Assembly: GCF_036850765.1 (NCBI RefSeq)
Contig: NC_089490.1
Location: 389,808,558 to 389,872,557 of the forward strand
Source: Saccopteryx bilineata
Lineage: Eukaryota; Chordata; Mammalia; Chiroptera; Emballonuridae
Reading direction: 5' to 3'
DNA: 64,000 nt
Every line of letters starts with the position of its first letter. The stretch's first letter is position 1. The translations under genes and the position numbers were made by a program. Of the stretch, positions 10,851 through 22,410 are shown in pieces. Under the pieces are notes generated by a model. That model was not told the origin of the DNA. It searched no databases and was given only the letters and a program-made list of their open reading frames with translations.

Positions 10851-13414
10851 TCCTAAGATTCTGAAATTTGGCACTTCCAGTTCATATCCTGTTTATTTAA
10901 TGATTCCTAGTATATTGCCTTTCATCCTCCTGAACTAATTCTCTTAGCTTGTCTACATGTAGCATTGTCTCTAAATTTGTTGCTTTTTTGCTGGGCAGTT
11001 CTTAAGATATTTCTGTCACATTCAGTATTTAGGTGTAGGAAGGATATGCCAATGCTTTCTGATTGTTTTTAATGCCCTTCTCAGTGATGCCTTGCCTTTT
11101 TCTGGACCTTTATCTCTAATAAATTTGTTTTATGAATTGGTTCTTATGAGGCAACTATAAGTCCTATGGGTTGGATGCACTTAGTTTTCTAGACTTTTAA
11201 TTTATAGGAAGAAAAATCTCTTTATGGTACTCACGTATTAATTCTATTAGGCACTATCTATGATCCTGGAAAGTTAAAGATGAATGAAGACTGTCTCTGC
11301 CCTCAAAGTATTCACTATCTAGTAGGAGAAGTCAAAGAAATTTTTTAAAGAACATAAGTGCTTATCAAACTGCATAGTCTAGGACAGAGGAAGGTACAGC
11401 TAATTTTTGTGGGCTACCAAGAAGAAATCAGAAAATTTTCCCCCTCCTAAACTATATGAAAGTGTAATTCCCAATTCTTTTTGTCGCATTTGAAAATATA
11501 AAATAACAAGAAGGTACAGTCTGTAATTTGTCTTTCAGCTCCAGTTCAACTTAAACAATGTCCTCTTAATCACCTTCTTGTAATCCATTAGTTATTTTTA
11601 ACTGTCCCAGAGTTCATGAACATTTTCTTTGCAAATACTCCCACAGCTCTGGTCTGTTGCCTCATGGTAGTCCAAAATGGCTTGTCTGTAAATAGCATTT
11701 TAATTTAAACATGTTAATTCCATATGCTGGCATCACAGTTTTTGCTCTGCTCCTAAGGAGGGTAAGTCTTTTAAGAAGAGCCTAGTAGCTCAGAATGAAT
11801 TTCATGACCTGCATTTCTTAGTAGCTAGTTTGCCTTTAGCATCTTTTCTGCTTGATGAGTTGATAAAAGCTCGTCCTAGTTTCTTGAACCTGTTTTGTAG
11901 CAATAACTCAGTCTAATCTATTTTTTATTTTAGAGGGAGAGGAGGGAGATAGACAGACAGACAGAGAGAAACATCGATTTGTTGTTCCGCTTATTTATGT
12001 ATTCATTGGTTGATTTTTGTATATACTCTGATCAGTGTATGGGGACGATGCTCTAGTTTAAACTGAACAACCCAGCCAAAGCTAGCTTTTCTTTTTCTAT
12101 TTCTTTGAAATTTAAAACTAGTACATTTATATTTGTTTTTCTGAAGTTTTCAATTCCAGGGATGATATTCTTTCTGATTAATCTCTTTATAGGTCTTTGG
12201 CAGAGCCAGAAATGTATATGAATTTTCTCTTTATAATTGAGATTATAATCTGATAAACTGACATTTTGACAAAGCTTCTCTCTTGTGGGTGTTTCTCCTA
12301 TTGTTTTGAGTTTTATGTTTTCATTCCTTATACTGTAATACTTTAAGAGCTCATGCCTTCTCTATGTTTTAATCAATTTTATATCACCTGCTGATTTTCA
12401 GGATTGTGGAGTTGTCTTTTGATTTACTGGATGATTATTTGCTTGGGTAAAATTTTCAGAAATATGGTAAAATAATTTAAGAACTTGGAAAGCCCATCTA
12501 AATTTAAGGCTGACATTTTCTTCTTTTCTTAACACTCACCAGGATCACAAAAATACACTTGGCTTTAACAACTTGTGTATTTCTATTTTTTAAAAAGACT
12601 GATGTTTTGTTGTTTCACTGAAAAATTTCCTCCACCACTAATGTGTTGCCAAAATCTATTATCATGTAATCTATGGCAGAAGATAAATCTAAAAGTAGTG
12701 GCTCTTTCTTGGGGAAAACCAACATTATCTGGAAGGTCATCACTTCTGCTTATCAAATATTTTAAAGATTTTTAAGCCACTTATTTATTGTCTTGGTTTC
12801 AGGTTATAATACGTTCCTCTTACAGGAAACTTTTGTAAATATAGAAAAGTATAAAGAAGAAAAGTGTAAACAGTCAGTAATTTCACCATCAGTAAAAGGT
12901 TACCTGTTATTTCTGTGAAACCCCAAATTTTCGTGAAGCCTTAGTCTAGCAACCACCTACCTTTTTCTAAGTCATCTTCTTCAATAGACTGTTCAGGACA
13001 TTAAGAATAGAGACTGACTTTAAATATAAGGGTCCTTAGGATTTTTATGGAATGGATGGAGCTGTAGGAAAAACCTACAAATTGCTCCAGAGATGACATC
13101 TTGTTCTTATTTAGCTTTCTTTGAGTCATTAACAGTCGGGCGCCACTGGTGCTGAAACTTATCATTATTATAACCGCAAATGGGTTAATGCTCAAACAAA
13201 GCTATATTCTTGGGGCTGGTTCCCAGCTCCACCACAGAGACCTCAGCAGCAGCACCCTCCAAGTCCCAGGATAATGCTCCACAAATAAGAGGATGTCAGA
13301 TGTTCAGCCTGGACTGAAAATTCTCTTCTTTTATCTGGTAGCTTCCAGTTGCTGGCAGGGCAGAGCAAAAAGAAAAATAAATAAATAAAAACCAAGCCAA
13401 CAAACCCTAAAAAA
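10851..13414. other. Intergenic AT-rich DNA; one SINE-D remnant
   Basis: A SINE-D relic on the minus strand at about 11925-12060 (gagaaacatcgatttgttgt, gtgtatggggacgatgctct) is the only element I recognise apart from a short L2-like piece near 11240-11340. No gene seen. Confidence 0.6.
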
Positions 13415-13620
13415 AGAGGTTGTGTGGTTTAGTGGTCAGACCACTAGCCTGGGGGTTGGGATAGCTGAGATCCAGTTCCAGCTGCCCCACTATTGGCTGG
13501 ATGATGCTAGACAATTCATTTTCTTGATATGTTCCCCAGTTTTCCTGCTTAGAAAACGAAGAAGTGCCTTAGAAAGTTCTTATGACAAATGAAATGACCT
13601 ATAAATAGTTAAGGTTGCTT
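13415..13620 (+). repeat. MIR
   Basis: Head tgtggtttagtggtcagacc, ctggatgatgctagacaatt and cttagaaaacgaag follow the MIR plan. Looks tRNA-like but is a MIR remnant. Confidence 0.65.
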
Positions 13621-14819
13621 GGAAATAAAATAAAATTGTAATCCTTAATAATTATTATCCTATTACTTTATTAATAATTTAGTAATAAGCCACAGGTGTG
13701 AAAGTTACAAACTCCCATACCCTTAAGCTATGTTGGTAGGGGGAATAAGGGAGTGAAGGGGGAAGAAGAAGGCAAATATTTTCATCTTATTTGCAGGACT
13801 TCACATCAAATATCAAATTAGTAAATTCATTACCTTAAGTAATGCTCCTAGTTTGTGTCTGTCCCTTTATCCCTACCGCATCTAAACGCAGAGTGACTCA
13901 CAGGAACCTAGAAATGAGACACATATACAATTTGAAGGGAAAGGGAGAATTAGGAGGTTTGAAACTCCTGGTGGAGCAGGCTAAGAATAGACCTCTCAAA
14001 ACACAAAGAGAAGAACCTCCTCTTTCTTTTTCCTCCCAATGTAGGTGGTCCAATGGTTTCCCAGTCATTCCTTTGATAGCATGATTTTTGTTTTGTTTTC
14101 TTTCGTTTCACAAAACCTCACCTTTTTTTATGGGGTGGGGGGCGGGGAGCACACGAACTAAAGAAGTGGGAACAAAGTGGCTTTTGCTAATAGGTCTCAA
14201 CTGTGACAAGTGCTACAGACCACTAACCTGTTGTTGGAAGTGGAGCAAAAGGAGAAATATCTGGAGCTCTGGAAATTTGAAAACCAATACATGTTCTCCC
14301 CTCTTAAAGAAGCGAGCAATTAGGCATATGAGGGGGGAAAATCCAATAGATGTTTTGGTTTGTGCACCCTATACCCTCAAGAAGTGAAGTGACTTGGTAG
14401 GAAAAAAGAATAACACTTGGGAAGGGGACCAAACAATAAGCGATAGGAGTAGAAGGAGGGACTTTCAGAGGAAATGTCAATGAACTCAGAGGATTTAAGG
14501 AGCAGCTTGTGTGTGTCCAGTCTTGTAGGAGCAGCCTAGATATACGCACGTGAAAGCAAATTTGTAGCAGTTGAAGATAGTAAATAATAAAGAGATAACA
14601 ATAGGTAATGTGATATTAAGTGTTCGTGGGAATTTAGGTGTGGGAGCTATTGTGAGGATAACAGCTGTATAAAGCAGGTACAGTTAACAAAATTCAGAAA
14701 TTGAGAATATGAGAGGCTGGCAATAATTCTTTGGCACCAGGAAATATGATGAATTCAAAAGGACTCTCCACTCAAATTCCTCTAAAACCACCTCCTCAAG
14801 AATTCGTGAATCCTAAGAA
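13621..14819. other. Intergenic DNA upstream of CSTPP1, nothing recognised
   Basis: AT-rich, without repeat termini or exon-like ORFs that I can support. The promoter island begins at its right end. Confidence 0.6.
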
Positions 14820-14932
14820 ACCCCGACCTCCGCGAAGCAACCGCTCCCGGAACTGGTGTGGTCAGTGTGGCGTTGCGATACGGAAACTGTTTGCGTGACA
14901 CCCCCGCTGCCTCCCGTCTCTCCAGCTGCGTA

Positions 14933-14946
14933 GGTGCCATGGCAAC
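14933..14946. promoter_or_regulatory. X-box (RFX-factor motif)
   Basis: GGTGCCATGGCAAC differs by one base from the palindromic X-box GTTGCCATGGCAAC. RFX2/3 bind this motif in promoters of ciliary and centriolar genes. It sits 66 bp upstream of the CSTPP1 start. The target gene's role in centriolar/ciliary tubulin polyglutamylation makes functional use plausible. Binding itself is inferred. Confidence 0.65.
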
Positions 14947-15060
14947 AGAGAGAGCAGGCGACCTGGGTTCCGGAAGCCTGCGAGCTACAGCTTGGAAGCT
15001 GCTACGGTCAAATGATGCTGACTCCGGAGCGCCTATCCCTACCGGACTACGAGTATCTGG
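14939..15060 (+). other. Upstream ATG/uORF overlapping the CSTPP1 start
   Basis: ATG at 14939 in a strong context (GCCATGG) opens MATERAGDLGSGSLRATAWK in a different frame from CSTPP1. It stays open through exon 1. After splicing at 15060/53371 it ends at a TAA 20 codons into exon 2 (near 53429). If the transcript starts upstream of 14939, this overlapping uORF would compete with CSTPP1 translation. If transcription starts downstream, the ATG is only the centre of the X-box. Confidence 0.4.
15012..15060 (+). CDS. CSTPP1: CSTPP1 (C11orf49) coding exon 1
   Basis: ATG at 15012, directly followed by a second ATG at 15015, opens MMLTPERLSLPDYEYL and ends with a phase-1 G before the donor GTAGGA at 15061. 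The human protein, as I recall it, starts MLTPERLALPDYEYLA, so the second ATG may be the conserved start. Splicing the last G to exon 2 gives GCT (Ala), restoring the expected YLAQRHV. CSTPP1 is a regulator of the tubulin polyglutamylase complex (TTLL1 complex) associated with centriolar satellites. It affects polyglutamylation of centriolar, ciliary and neuronal microtubules. The exon lies in a small CpG island with an X-box just upstream. Confidence 0.92.
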
Positions 15061-15424
15061 GTAGGAGCTTCGGGGAAGGAAAGCAGTGCAGACGAATTAG
15101 GCCGAAACCTGGGAGGAGGCGGGGTCGGCGTCTGGGTGGGAACTGGTCCGGGTGGGATGGGGAGGAGTGGAGAAAGGGGCGCGTTCTGGGTTCTGAACCT
15201 GTAAGGCCCGGGGGCGAGGCGAAAAACAGCACCTGGGCAGTGAACAATGTCTGCAGTGTGAGGGCGGGAACTCGGGCCATAAGGATTGTGGTTAAAGTGG
15301 GATAGGTTGCAGTTGAGGATTGGGGGCCCATCTGGGGTGTTATTGCTATGCTGGTAGTGGAGTAACCTTGAAACCTGAAGTGCCAAGTCAGTCATTCTCT
15401 GAATAATCATTTTACCGTTATAAT

Positions 15425-15665
15425 AGCAAGTAATAATTTTGAGCGTTTGTTTTACATTAGGTACTGTACTAAACGTTTTACATGCATTCTTTATTGAATT
15501 GTCACAACAGCCCTAGGAGGAAATACTGGGGTTTTCTTCCATTTCGCAGACGGAGAAACAGGCTGAAGAGGTAACTTGCACAAAGTAGGCCACACAGGAA
15601 ATAGTAGAACTAGGATCAGACCCTAATTTGCTCACTCCAGGACCTGAGCTCTTGACCACTAAGTC
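15425..15665 (-). repeat. MIR
   Basis: Reverse MIR: actgtactaaacgttttaca, tcacaacagccctaggagg, cagacggagaaacaggct, acaggaaatagtagaactag. Confidence 0.8.
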
Positions 15666-15767
15666 TGTAGTTAGTATGTTATTGAACACCTTCAGTGTGT
15701 AAGGCATTTACTGGATGAAAAAAAGCATGTATGCACACAAATTTAAAAAAATTTTGATAGACTTTTG

Positions 15768-15924
15768 CCCTGGCCTGATAGCTCAATTGGTTAGAGTGCT
15801 GACCCAATATGCAAAAGTTGCCGGTTCAATCCCTGGTCAGAGCACATACAGAAACAGAGTGATATTTCTGTCTATTTCTTCCCTCCTTCCTCTCTCTCTC
15901 AAATCAATCAGTAAATGAAAAAAT
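15768..15924 (+). mobile_element. SINE-D
   Basis: Full short copy: gccctggcctgatagctca, gttgccggttcaatccctg, CT-rich end, caatcagtaaatga tail. Approximate TSD (t)gatagactt / aatagactt. Confidence 0.85.
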
Positions 15925-15949
15925 AATTAATAGACTTGATTTCCTACAG

Positions 15950-16800
15950 AAATTTCAAGTTTACATAAAACTGAGCAGATTAATCACAACCTTCCCATAT
16001 AGTCCCTCTCTTCCCCACTCATAGTTTACTTATTATTAACATCTGGCATTGGTATAGTACATTTGTTATAATTAATGAACCGGTATTGATACGTTATTAA
16101 CTAAAGCCTATAGTTTGTTAGGGTTCACTCTTTGTGTTGTCAGCTTTATGGGTTTTAATAAATGCATAATGTCATGTAACTGCCAATATAATATCATGCA
16201 GAATAGTTTCACTGCTCTAAAAATTCTCTGTGTCCTACCTATTTATCCTTACCCCTGCCCCCTAATTCTTGGCAACCACTAATCCTTTTACTATATTTAA
16301 TGTTTTACTTTCCCAGAATGTCAGACTTTCACTAAGCAATATACATTTAAGGCCCCTGATTGTCTTTTCCCGGTTTGATAGCTCATTTCTTCCCCCTCTC
16401 CCCCAAGTTAGAAGCAGGGAGGCAGTCAGACAGACTCCCACATGCATCCAACAGGGATCCACCTGGCATGCCCACCAGGGGGCGATGCTCTGCCCATCTG
16501 GGATGTTGCTGCTTTGCTGCCGGAGCCATTCTAGCGCCTGAGGCCGAGGCCATGGAGCCATCCTCAGCGTCTGGGCCAACTTTGCTCTAATGGAGCCTTG
16601 GCTGTGGGAGGGAAAGAGAGAGAGAGAAAGGAGAGGGGGAAGGGTGGAGAAGCAGATGGGCGCTTCTCCTGTGTGCCCCCGCCAGGAATTAAACCTGGGA
16701 CTTCCAAACGCTGGGCCGATGCTCTACGCCTGAGCCAACTGGCCAGGGCCTCATTTCTTTTTATCACTGAATAATATTTAATTGTTTAGATACACATTTT
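15950..16800 (-). mobile_element. L1 3'-end fragment, split by SINE-A
   Basis: Reverse L1M-type 3' sequence: ggtatagtacatttgttata, gggttcactctttgtgttgt, ataatatcatgcagaatag, ggcaaccactaatcctttt. It resumes after the SINE at 16750 with tcatttctttttatcactga. Confidence 0.75.
16391..16749 (-). mobile_element. SINE-A
   Basis: Reverse copy inside the L1 fragment, flanked by tcatttctt on both sides (16381-16389 and 16750-16758). Carries a single cgatgctctgcccat module. Diverged in the head. Confidence 0.85.
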
Positions 16801-16824
16801 TAATGAAAAACAATTCTAGTTTAT

Positions 16825-17114
16825 TTTTTTAAGTGAGAGGAGGTGAAATAGACTCCCGTGTGTACCCCAGCTGGAATCCACGTGCCAACCCCCGTCTGAG
16901 GCCGATATTCAAATCAACCAAGCTATCCTCAGTGCCCAGGCTGATGCTTGAATCACTCGAGACACTGGCTGTGGGAGGGGAAGAGGGAACAAAGGGGGAG
17001 AGGAAGGGAGAGAGAAGCAGATGGTCACTTCTTTTGTGTGCTTGACCAGAAATTGAACTGGGACATCCATTTGCTGAGCTGATGCTCTATCTACTGTGCC
17101 ACTGGCCAGGGCCT
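16825..17114 (-). mobile_element. Older SINE-A relative
   Basis: Shares the ggctgtgggaggggaagag core and a gccactggccagggcc head with SINE-A, but has a different 3' half (gaggccgatattcaaatc). Probably an ancestral or related subfamily. Confidence 0.65.
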
Positions 17115-17168
17115 AGATTAAATTTTTGAATTGGTAATATGGAAACTGGATTTAAAATATAAAGAAGT

Positions 17169-17487
17169 AGCCTGATCAGGCAGTGGTGCAGTGGATAGAG
17201 CATCGAACTGGGATGTGGAGGACCAAGGTTCGAAACCCCAAGGTCACCAGCTTGAGTGTGTGCTCATCTGGTTTGAGCAAGGCTCACCAGCTTGAGCCCG
17301 AGGTCACTGGCTCAAGCAAGGGATCACTCGGTCTGATGTAGCCTCCCAGTCAAGGCACATATGAGAAATCAATCAATGAACAACTAAGGAGCCGTAACAA
17401 AGAACTAATGCTTCTCATCTCTCTCCCTTCCTGTCTGTCTGTCCTTATCTGTTCCTCTCTCTGACTCTGTCACAAACATAAATAAAT
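17169..17487 (+). mobile_element. SINE-B
   Basis: Full-length, TSD aaaatataaagaagt at 17154-17168 and 17488-17502. Tail is aataaataaa rather than poly-A. Confidence 0.9.
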
Positions 17488-17533
17488 AAAATATAAAGAA
17501 GTTTACAGTGAGAGGTCTCCCCCACCTCTGCCA

Positions 17534-17536
<3 letters not shown>

Positions 17537-17564
<28 letters not shown>

Positions 17565-17893
17565 TGTTTTTTTACAGAGACAGAGAGAGTCAGAGAGAGG
17601 GATGATAGATAGGGACAGACAGGAATGGAGAGAGATGAGAAGCATCAATCATCAGTTTTTTGTTGTGACACCTTAGTTGTTCGTTGACTGCTTTCTCACA
17701 TGTGCTTTGACTGGGGGGCTACAGCAGACCAAGTAACCCCTTGCTCAAGCCAGCGACCTTGGGTCCAAGCTGGTGAGCTTTGCTCAAACCAGATGAGCCT
17801 GCTCTCAAGCTGGCGACCTCGGGGTCTCGAACCTGGGTCCTCCGCATCCCAGTCCGATGCTCTATCCACTGCGCCACTGCCTGGTCAGGCCCT
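17537..17893 (-). mobile_element. SINE-B
   Basis: Reverse copy only about 50 bp after the plus-strand copy at 17169. TSD cctctgccagtt at 17525-17536 and 17894-17905. The left end is a (TTTTG)n-rich tail. Confidence 0.9.
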
Positions 17894-18050
17894 CCTCTGC
17901 CAGTTCTTATCCATAGTCAACCCCACTGGTAACCACTATTACTGGTTTCCTGTGTATCCTTTCAGAGTTTATTATGTACGTACCGTACATTCTTTTTCCC
18001 CTTTAATATATCTCCAAGTAATTTATTTATCAATAGCTTTCTTATTTATA

Positions 18051-18203
18051 CCCTGGCCTGATAGCTTGGTTGGTTAGAGCATTGTCCTGAAGACAGAGGT
18101 TGCTGGTTCAATCCCCGGTCAGGTCACATGCAGGGGCAGCTCGTTGTTCCTGTCTCTCTCTCCCTTCCTCTCTTGCTAAAATGAATTAAAAAAATTTTTT
18201 TTA
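18051..18203 (+). mobile_element. SINE-D
   Basis: ccctggcctgatagcttgg head, ggttcaatccccggtcagg B-box region, CT end, A/T tail. Confidence 0.85.
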
Positions 18204-18379
18204 GCTGCATAGTGATTAAATAATTTATTTAACCAATTCTTTATTGGTAGACAGTGTTTCTTCTAGCCTTTTACTATTACTAAAAATACTGCACTGACTA
18301 ATGTGCAGTTTTTTCCCTTTACTAGTATATCTGCAAGGATCAATTCCTCAAAGTAGAATTGGCTCCTCAGGGGTATATG

Positions 18380-18565
18380 CATTTATTTGATTGATTGAGA
18401 GACACAGAAAGGAAGGGAGAGACAGAGAGACAGAGGGAAGCATTCGTTTGTTGCTCAACTTAGTTGTACATTCATTAGTTACTTCTCATATATGTCCTGA
18501 TAGGGGATTGAACCTACAATGTTGCAGTTTTGGGACAATGCTCTAACCGACTGAGCCAACTGGCT
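18380..18565 (-). mobile_element. SINE-D
   Basis: Reverse copy ending ctctaaccgactgagccaac. Forms an inverted pair with the copy at 18051 across about 180 bp. Confidence 0.8.
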
Positions 18566-18578
18566 AACTTAGCATTTT

Positions 18579-18948
18579 TTTTTTTTTAAAGGCTTTTTTT
18601 TTTTTTTTTTAATTATTTATTTATTTATTTATTTTTACAGAGGCAGAGATAGACAGGGACAGACAGACAGGAACGGAGAGAGATGAGAAGCATCAATCAT
18701 CAGTTTCTCGTTGCGCGTTGAGACTTCTTAGTTGTTCATTGATTGCTTTCTCATATGTGCCTTGACCGCGGGCCTTCAGCAGACCGAGTAACCCCCTGCT
18801 GGAGCCAGCGACCTTGGGTCCAAGCTGGTGAGCTCTTTGCTCAAGCCATATGAGCCCGCGCTCAAGCTGGCCACCTCGGGGTCTCGAACCTGGGTCCTTC
18901 CGCATCCCAGTCCGACGCTCTATCCACTGCGCCACCACCTGGTCAGGC
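18579..18948 (-). mobile_element. SINE-B
   Basis: Reverse full-length copy with a long T-rich and (TTTA)n left end. TSD agcatttt at 18571-18578 and 18949-18956. Confidence 0.9.
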
Positions 18949-18956
18949 AGCATTTT

Positions 18957-20412
18957 AAATATTGATAGATATTGCCAAATTGTCCTTCCTAGGGGTTGTG
19001 CCAGCAATGTAAGAGCATGCCAATAAAATATATCAAAGTTTTGAATATTTTCAACCTGTTAAGTGATAAATAGTCCCAAGGAGCTTTAATATGCATTTCT
19101 TTTCATCCAGTTTAAGGGCTATTTGATTTTTGAAAGGCATGCATATATACTTACACACACACATATATAGAGAGAGAATTGTAAGCAGCCAAAAGGGCAT
19201 AGTTATATTATTATATATAATTAAAATATTCATTGACCCAATGAATATTAATATCAATGTCTAGCAATACCTAGAATTTTGCTAAGAATTTTACATATTT
19301 TATTTACCCAGTACTTAATGTGAATCTGTGAAATATTTGAAAATATTATTCATTTTCTTGAGTGTTTGCCATTTAAGTGATATGTCTCAAAGGCTTGGCA
19401 CATTTAATATACTGGTGCTTTGGTGAGTAGAAATTGGTGGTCCCTTTATAAGTGGCCTTTTCAGGAAAACTAATTCAGTGGTAATGTTGATAATGAATCT
19501 ACAAAAAATCACAAAGTCTCAGGTTGGTTGGAGAAGCTTCAGTGTCCACCCATCTACCTAATGTTTGAAACCTAAACAAGTACTCCTTAAGGCTCTGTAA
19601 CATTTAAGTGTCTTAACTCCCTGTCTCAATCACCTAATATCTCAATCAATAAATATCTCAATCTGGATATTTATACTGCCCTAAGTAAGGTCATACTACT
19701 CATTGGCTGCTGTATGTTTTGTCAGACCATTCAATTCTGGTGAAATGCATTTGTCTCTAGTGGAAAATAACCCTTGCCCATTACAAGTTGGTCTCTTTTA
19801 GAACCATGCTGTTTTGAAGTATTCACCCTCAATTTAATGATCATTTAACGGCTAGTCCCTATAGATTAATTTAATAAAATATTTCCTGATTAAAAAATTT
19901 AAATACCTGTGAAGGGTTTTGTTTTTTGTGTTCATTATTTCTTTTTTTTTTTCCTCCTTTTTAGAACTATAAAGTCACATCTGTAGGCCTAGAGAAGAAA
20001 AGACAAATAGAGAAAAGAAAATTGCAGAGATTGGAAAGCTCTGAGCATTCAGCGAAATAGGGAAGCCAATGCTGAGTACCCCTTGGTAAATGTGTCAGGG
20101 ATCTCATTTTAGTATTCTGGTGCAAATTACAGGGATCTCTATTCAATGAATATCTATAGGTTTCCCTTTCCATTTGCTAGTCGAGGCTTATATTTGCCTT
20201 CTCATCTATTGGTGAAGAAAGCAACTTCACATATCATGTTGGTAAACTGATCCGTTCCCCACTGACTTTGTGGATTATGATCTGTAATCATAGCTTAGTA
20301 TGGCTTATGACGGTGATTTTTAAACCAGTGAGCCACAAGAATTTTTAAAACATGCAATGCCTGACTGTTTAGTCAGGGCACTGACCTCTTTTCCCTTAGA
20401 TTGTCAAATAAA
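18957..20412. other. CSTPP1 intron 1, no recognised element
   Basis: AT-rich single-copy-looking sequence with short tata/acac tracts around 19145-19220. No gene or clear repeat. Confidence 0.55.
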
Positions 20413-20429
20413 AAAAATGACAACAGCCA

Positions 20430-20640
20430 GCCCTGTCTGAGTAGCTCAGTTGGTTAGAATGCCAAGGTTGTGGGTTTGATCCCTGGTCAGGGTACATACA
20501 AGAATCAACCAATGAATGCATAAATAAGTAGAACAACAAACATGTCTCTCTCTCTCTCTCTCTCTTTATCCCCCTGCCCTTCCCCATTCTCTCTTTAAAA
20601 TCAATAAATTTAAAAAATTAAGTAGGGAAAATAAAATTTT
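20430..20640 (+). mobile_element. SINE-D
   Basis: cctgtctgagtagctcagtt head, (CT)n, aaaatcaataaattt tail. Perfect TSD aaaaatgacaacagcca at 20413-20429 and 20641-20657. Confidence 0.9.
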
Positions 20641-20812
20641 AAAAATGACAACAGCCAACACAACAATAGCCCGCCAGTGTAAATATCCTGTCTTGAACAT
20701 AAATATATAGATCATATAATAGGGTTGTATCTTATTGGTCACATCACAAAATAAGGTTATATCTGATTGGTTAACTCTTGGTACCAGAAATCCTTTATAT
20801 ATAAATATAGTC

Positions 20813-20995
20813 ACCTAATTTTAAAAAAATTAAAGATTTATATTTACTGATTTTACAGAGAAGAGAGGTAGAAAGGCAGTGGGAGAGGAGTGGGAAGCAT
20901 TAACTGTTGCTTCTCATATGTGCCTTGACTAAGGAAGCCTTGGGTTTTGAACCAGCAACCTCAGTGTTCCAGGTCGACACTTTACCCACCACCTG
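20813..20995 (-). mobile_element. SINE-C, 5'-truncated/diverged
   Basis: Reverse copy (gccttgactaaggaagcctt, ccaggtcgacactttaccca). Flanks cacctaatttt / cacctgatttt suggest a TSD. Confidence 0.75.
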
Positions 20996-21689
20996 ATTTT
21001 TTTAAAAGTCACTTTGGAGCAAAAAGAGTAGGCAATTACTATGTTGTTGTTTTTTTGTAAATCTATCAAAATTATACTTATTTTTTTGTCAGATTGGCAA
21101 AAATTTTTTTTTGATGTGCCACAGAATTTTAGTAATTAGTTTGTGTGTGCACTAAGATGAAAAAGGTTGACAATTGCTGGCTTAGGATCTTAAGATCATC
21201 ATTATAGAATCAGCTCAGGGATGTTTATGCCTACAACCATCAGAATGTAGTGGTAGAAACTGTGTTAATGCGCAGGCCTAAATCGAGAGATGAGAGCCTG
21301 GTAAAGAGATGAAATAAGTACAGAACCCTTGAAAGATTTCCAGCCTTACGTATACTTATTGGAAGCTTCTGCCAGAGGCTGAGGTGTGTCTGTGTATCTG
21401 ATTGGGTGTGGAGATCTCTCTAGAGCCGAAGGGCAGTCTGTTCTGGTCCCAGGTGTACAAAACATACCACCTACGTGCTGACCTGAGTATAAACATGAGG
21501 GTGTGAGGTTTATTTTTTACCCCACCTAATTTTGTGTGGTGCTTGCTTTCACCCATGCTCAAAGTTGCCTCTTCTGTTTCCATGGAAACAGTTTATTCTC
21601 ACTAAGGTTGGTAGTGGGTTGGCATAATAGATAACTCTTGGAAATTAAGAGACAGTCTTTCTCCTTTGTAGGCTATACTTTTAGATGAA

Positions 21690-21955
21690 TCATAATAAAT
21701 TGAGCACTTCATATATGCTTAGCATTGTGTTTTATCTTATTTAATCTCCCCAAACACCATTAGAAGTCGCTATCATTATTAATCCTATTTGGTAGTTATT
21801 AATATTATTTCAGTTTACAAAGAAGGAAAATGAGGCTTAGAAAGGGTAATTGATTTGTGCAAAGTCACATAGGTGATGACGCATAGCAAAGCAGAGATTG
21901 AAACTCAGGTTTGCCAGCTTCCATAGTCTGTTTTTTCCTTTCCACCAAGAAGGTA
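21690..21955 (-). repeat. MIR
   Basis: Reverse MIR: gagcacttcatatatgctta, ttatctt(atttaat), ggaaaatgaggcttagaaag, gcagagattgaaactcagg. Confidence 0.85.
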
Positions 21956-22194
21956 AAAAACAAACAAACCAAACACCTATTTCCTGCAAAGAGCAATGAT
22001 CCTTGTTTCCCTTCTATGATAGAACTCTTAAAGAGTTTATTAGTTGCAAATAATTCCTGAAAACAGAAATTGTATCTTACTCATCTTATATACCTACCTG
22101 CCTTTCATAATATAGACACTTAATACATGCATATATGTTAAATGAAATGTGAGTTATCTGACTTTCAGGTACCTCAGATGTGAGCAGTTAACAA

Positions 22195-22410
22195 GTAAGA
22201 TTTATTAAGCATTTTACTGTATACCAGGTAACATTTTAAGGGTTTGACATATGTTAATACATACAAAGATAGTTTCAATTGTTATCTCCATTTCACAGAT
22301 GAGGAAACTGCAGCACAAAGATATTAAATAACTGGTTAGTAAATAATGAAGGAATAATTCTAATCCAGCAGTCTGACTTCAGAGTTCACATTGTTAAACT
22401 CCATGTTATA
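22195..22410 (-). repeat. MIR
   Basis: Reverse MIR: aagcattttactgtatacca, catttcacagatgaggaaac, tggttagtaaataatgaag, gcagtctgacttcagagtt. Confidence 0.85.

Larger units (their letters stand above)
14820..15240 (+). promoter_or_regulatory. CSTPP1: CSTPP1 promoter CpG island
   Basis: A local rise in GC and CpG in AT-rich surroundings brackets the first coding exon. It lacks a TATA box and carries an ETS site CCGGAAG at 14970-14976 and an X-box at 14933-14946. Both are typical of housekeeping/ciliary promoters. It is much smaller than the LRP4 island and is separated from it by about 8 kb, so it is an independent promoter. Confidence 0.75.

Noticed and set aside
13415..13500. Possible tRNA gene (tggtttagtggtcagacc)
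   Set aside because: The following sequence fits a MIR, no closed cloverleaf or terminator is seen, and MIR heads are tRNA-derived.
6275..15011. Shared bidirectional promoter for LRP4 and CSTPP1
   Set aside because: Starts are 8.7 kb apart with independent CpG islands. Bidirectional promoters are usually under about 1 kb.
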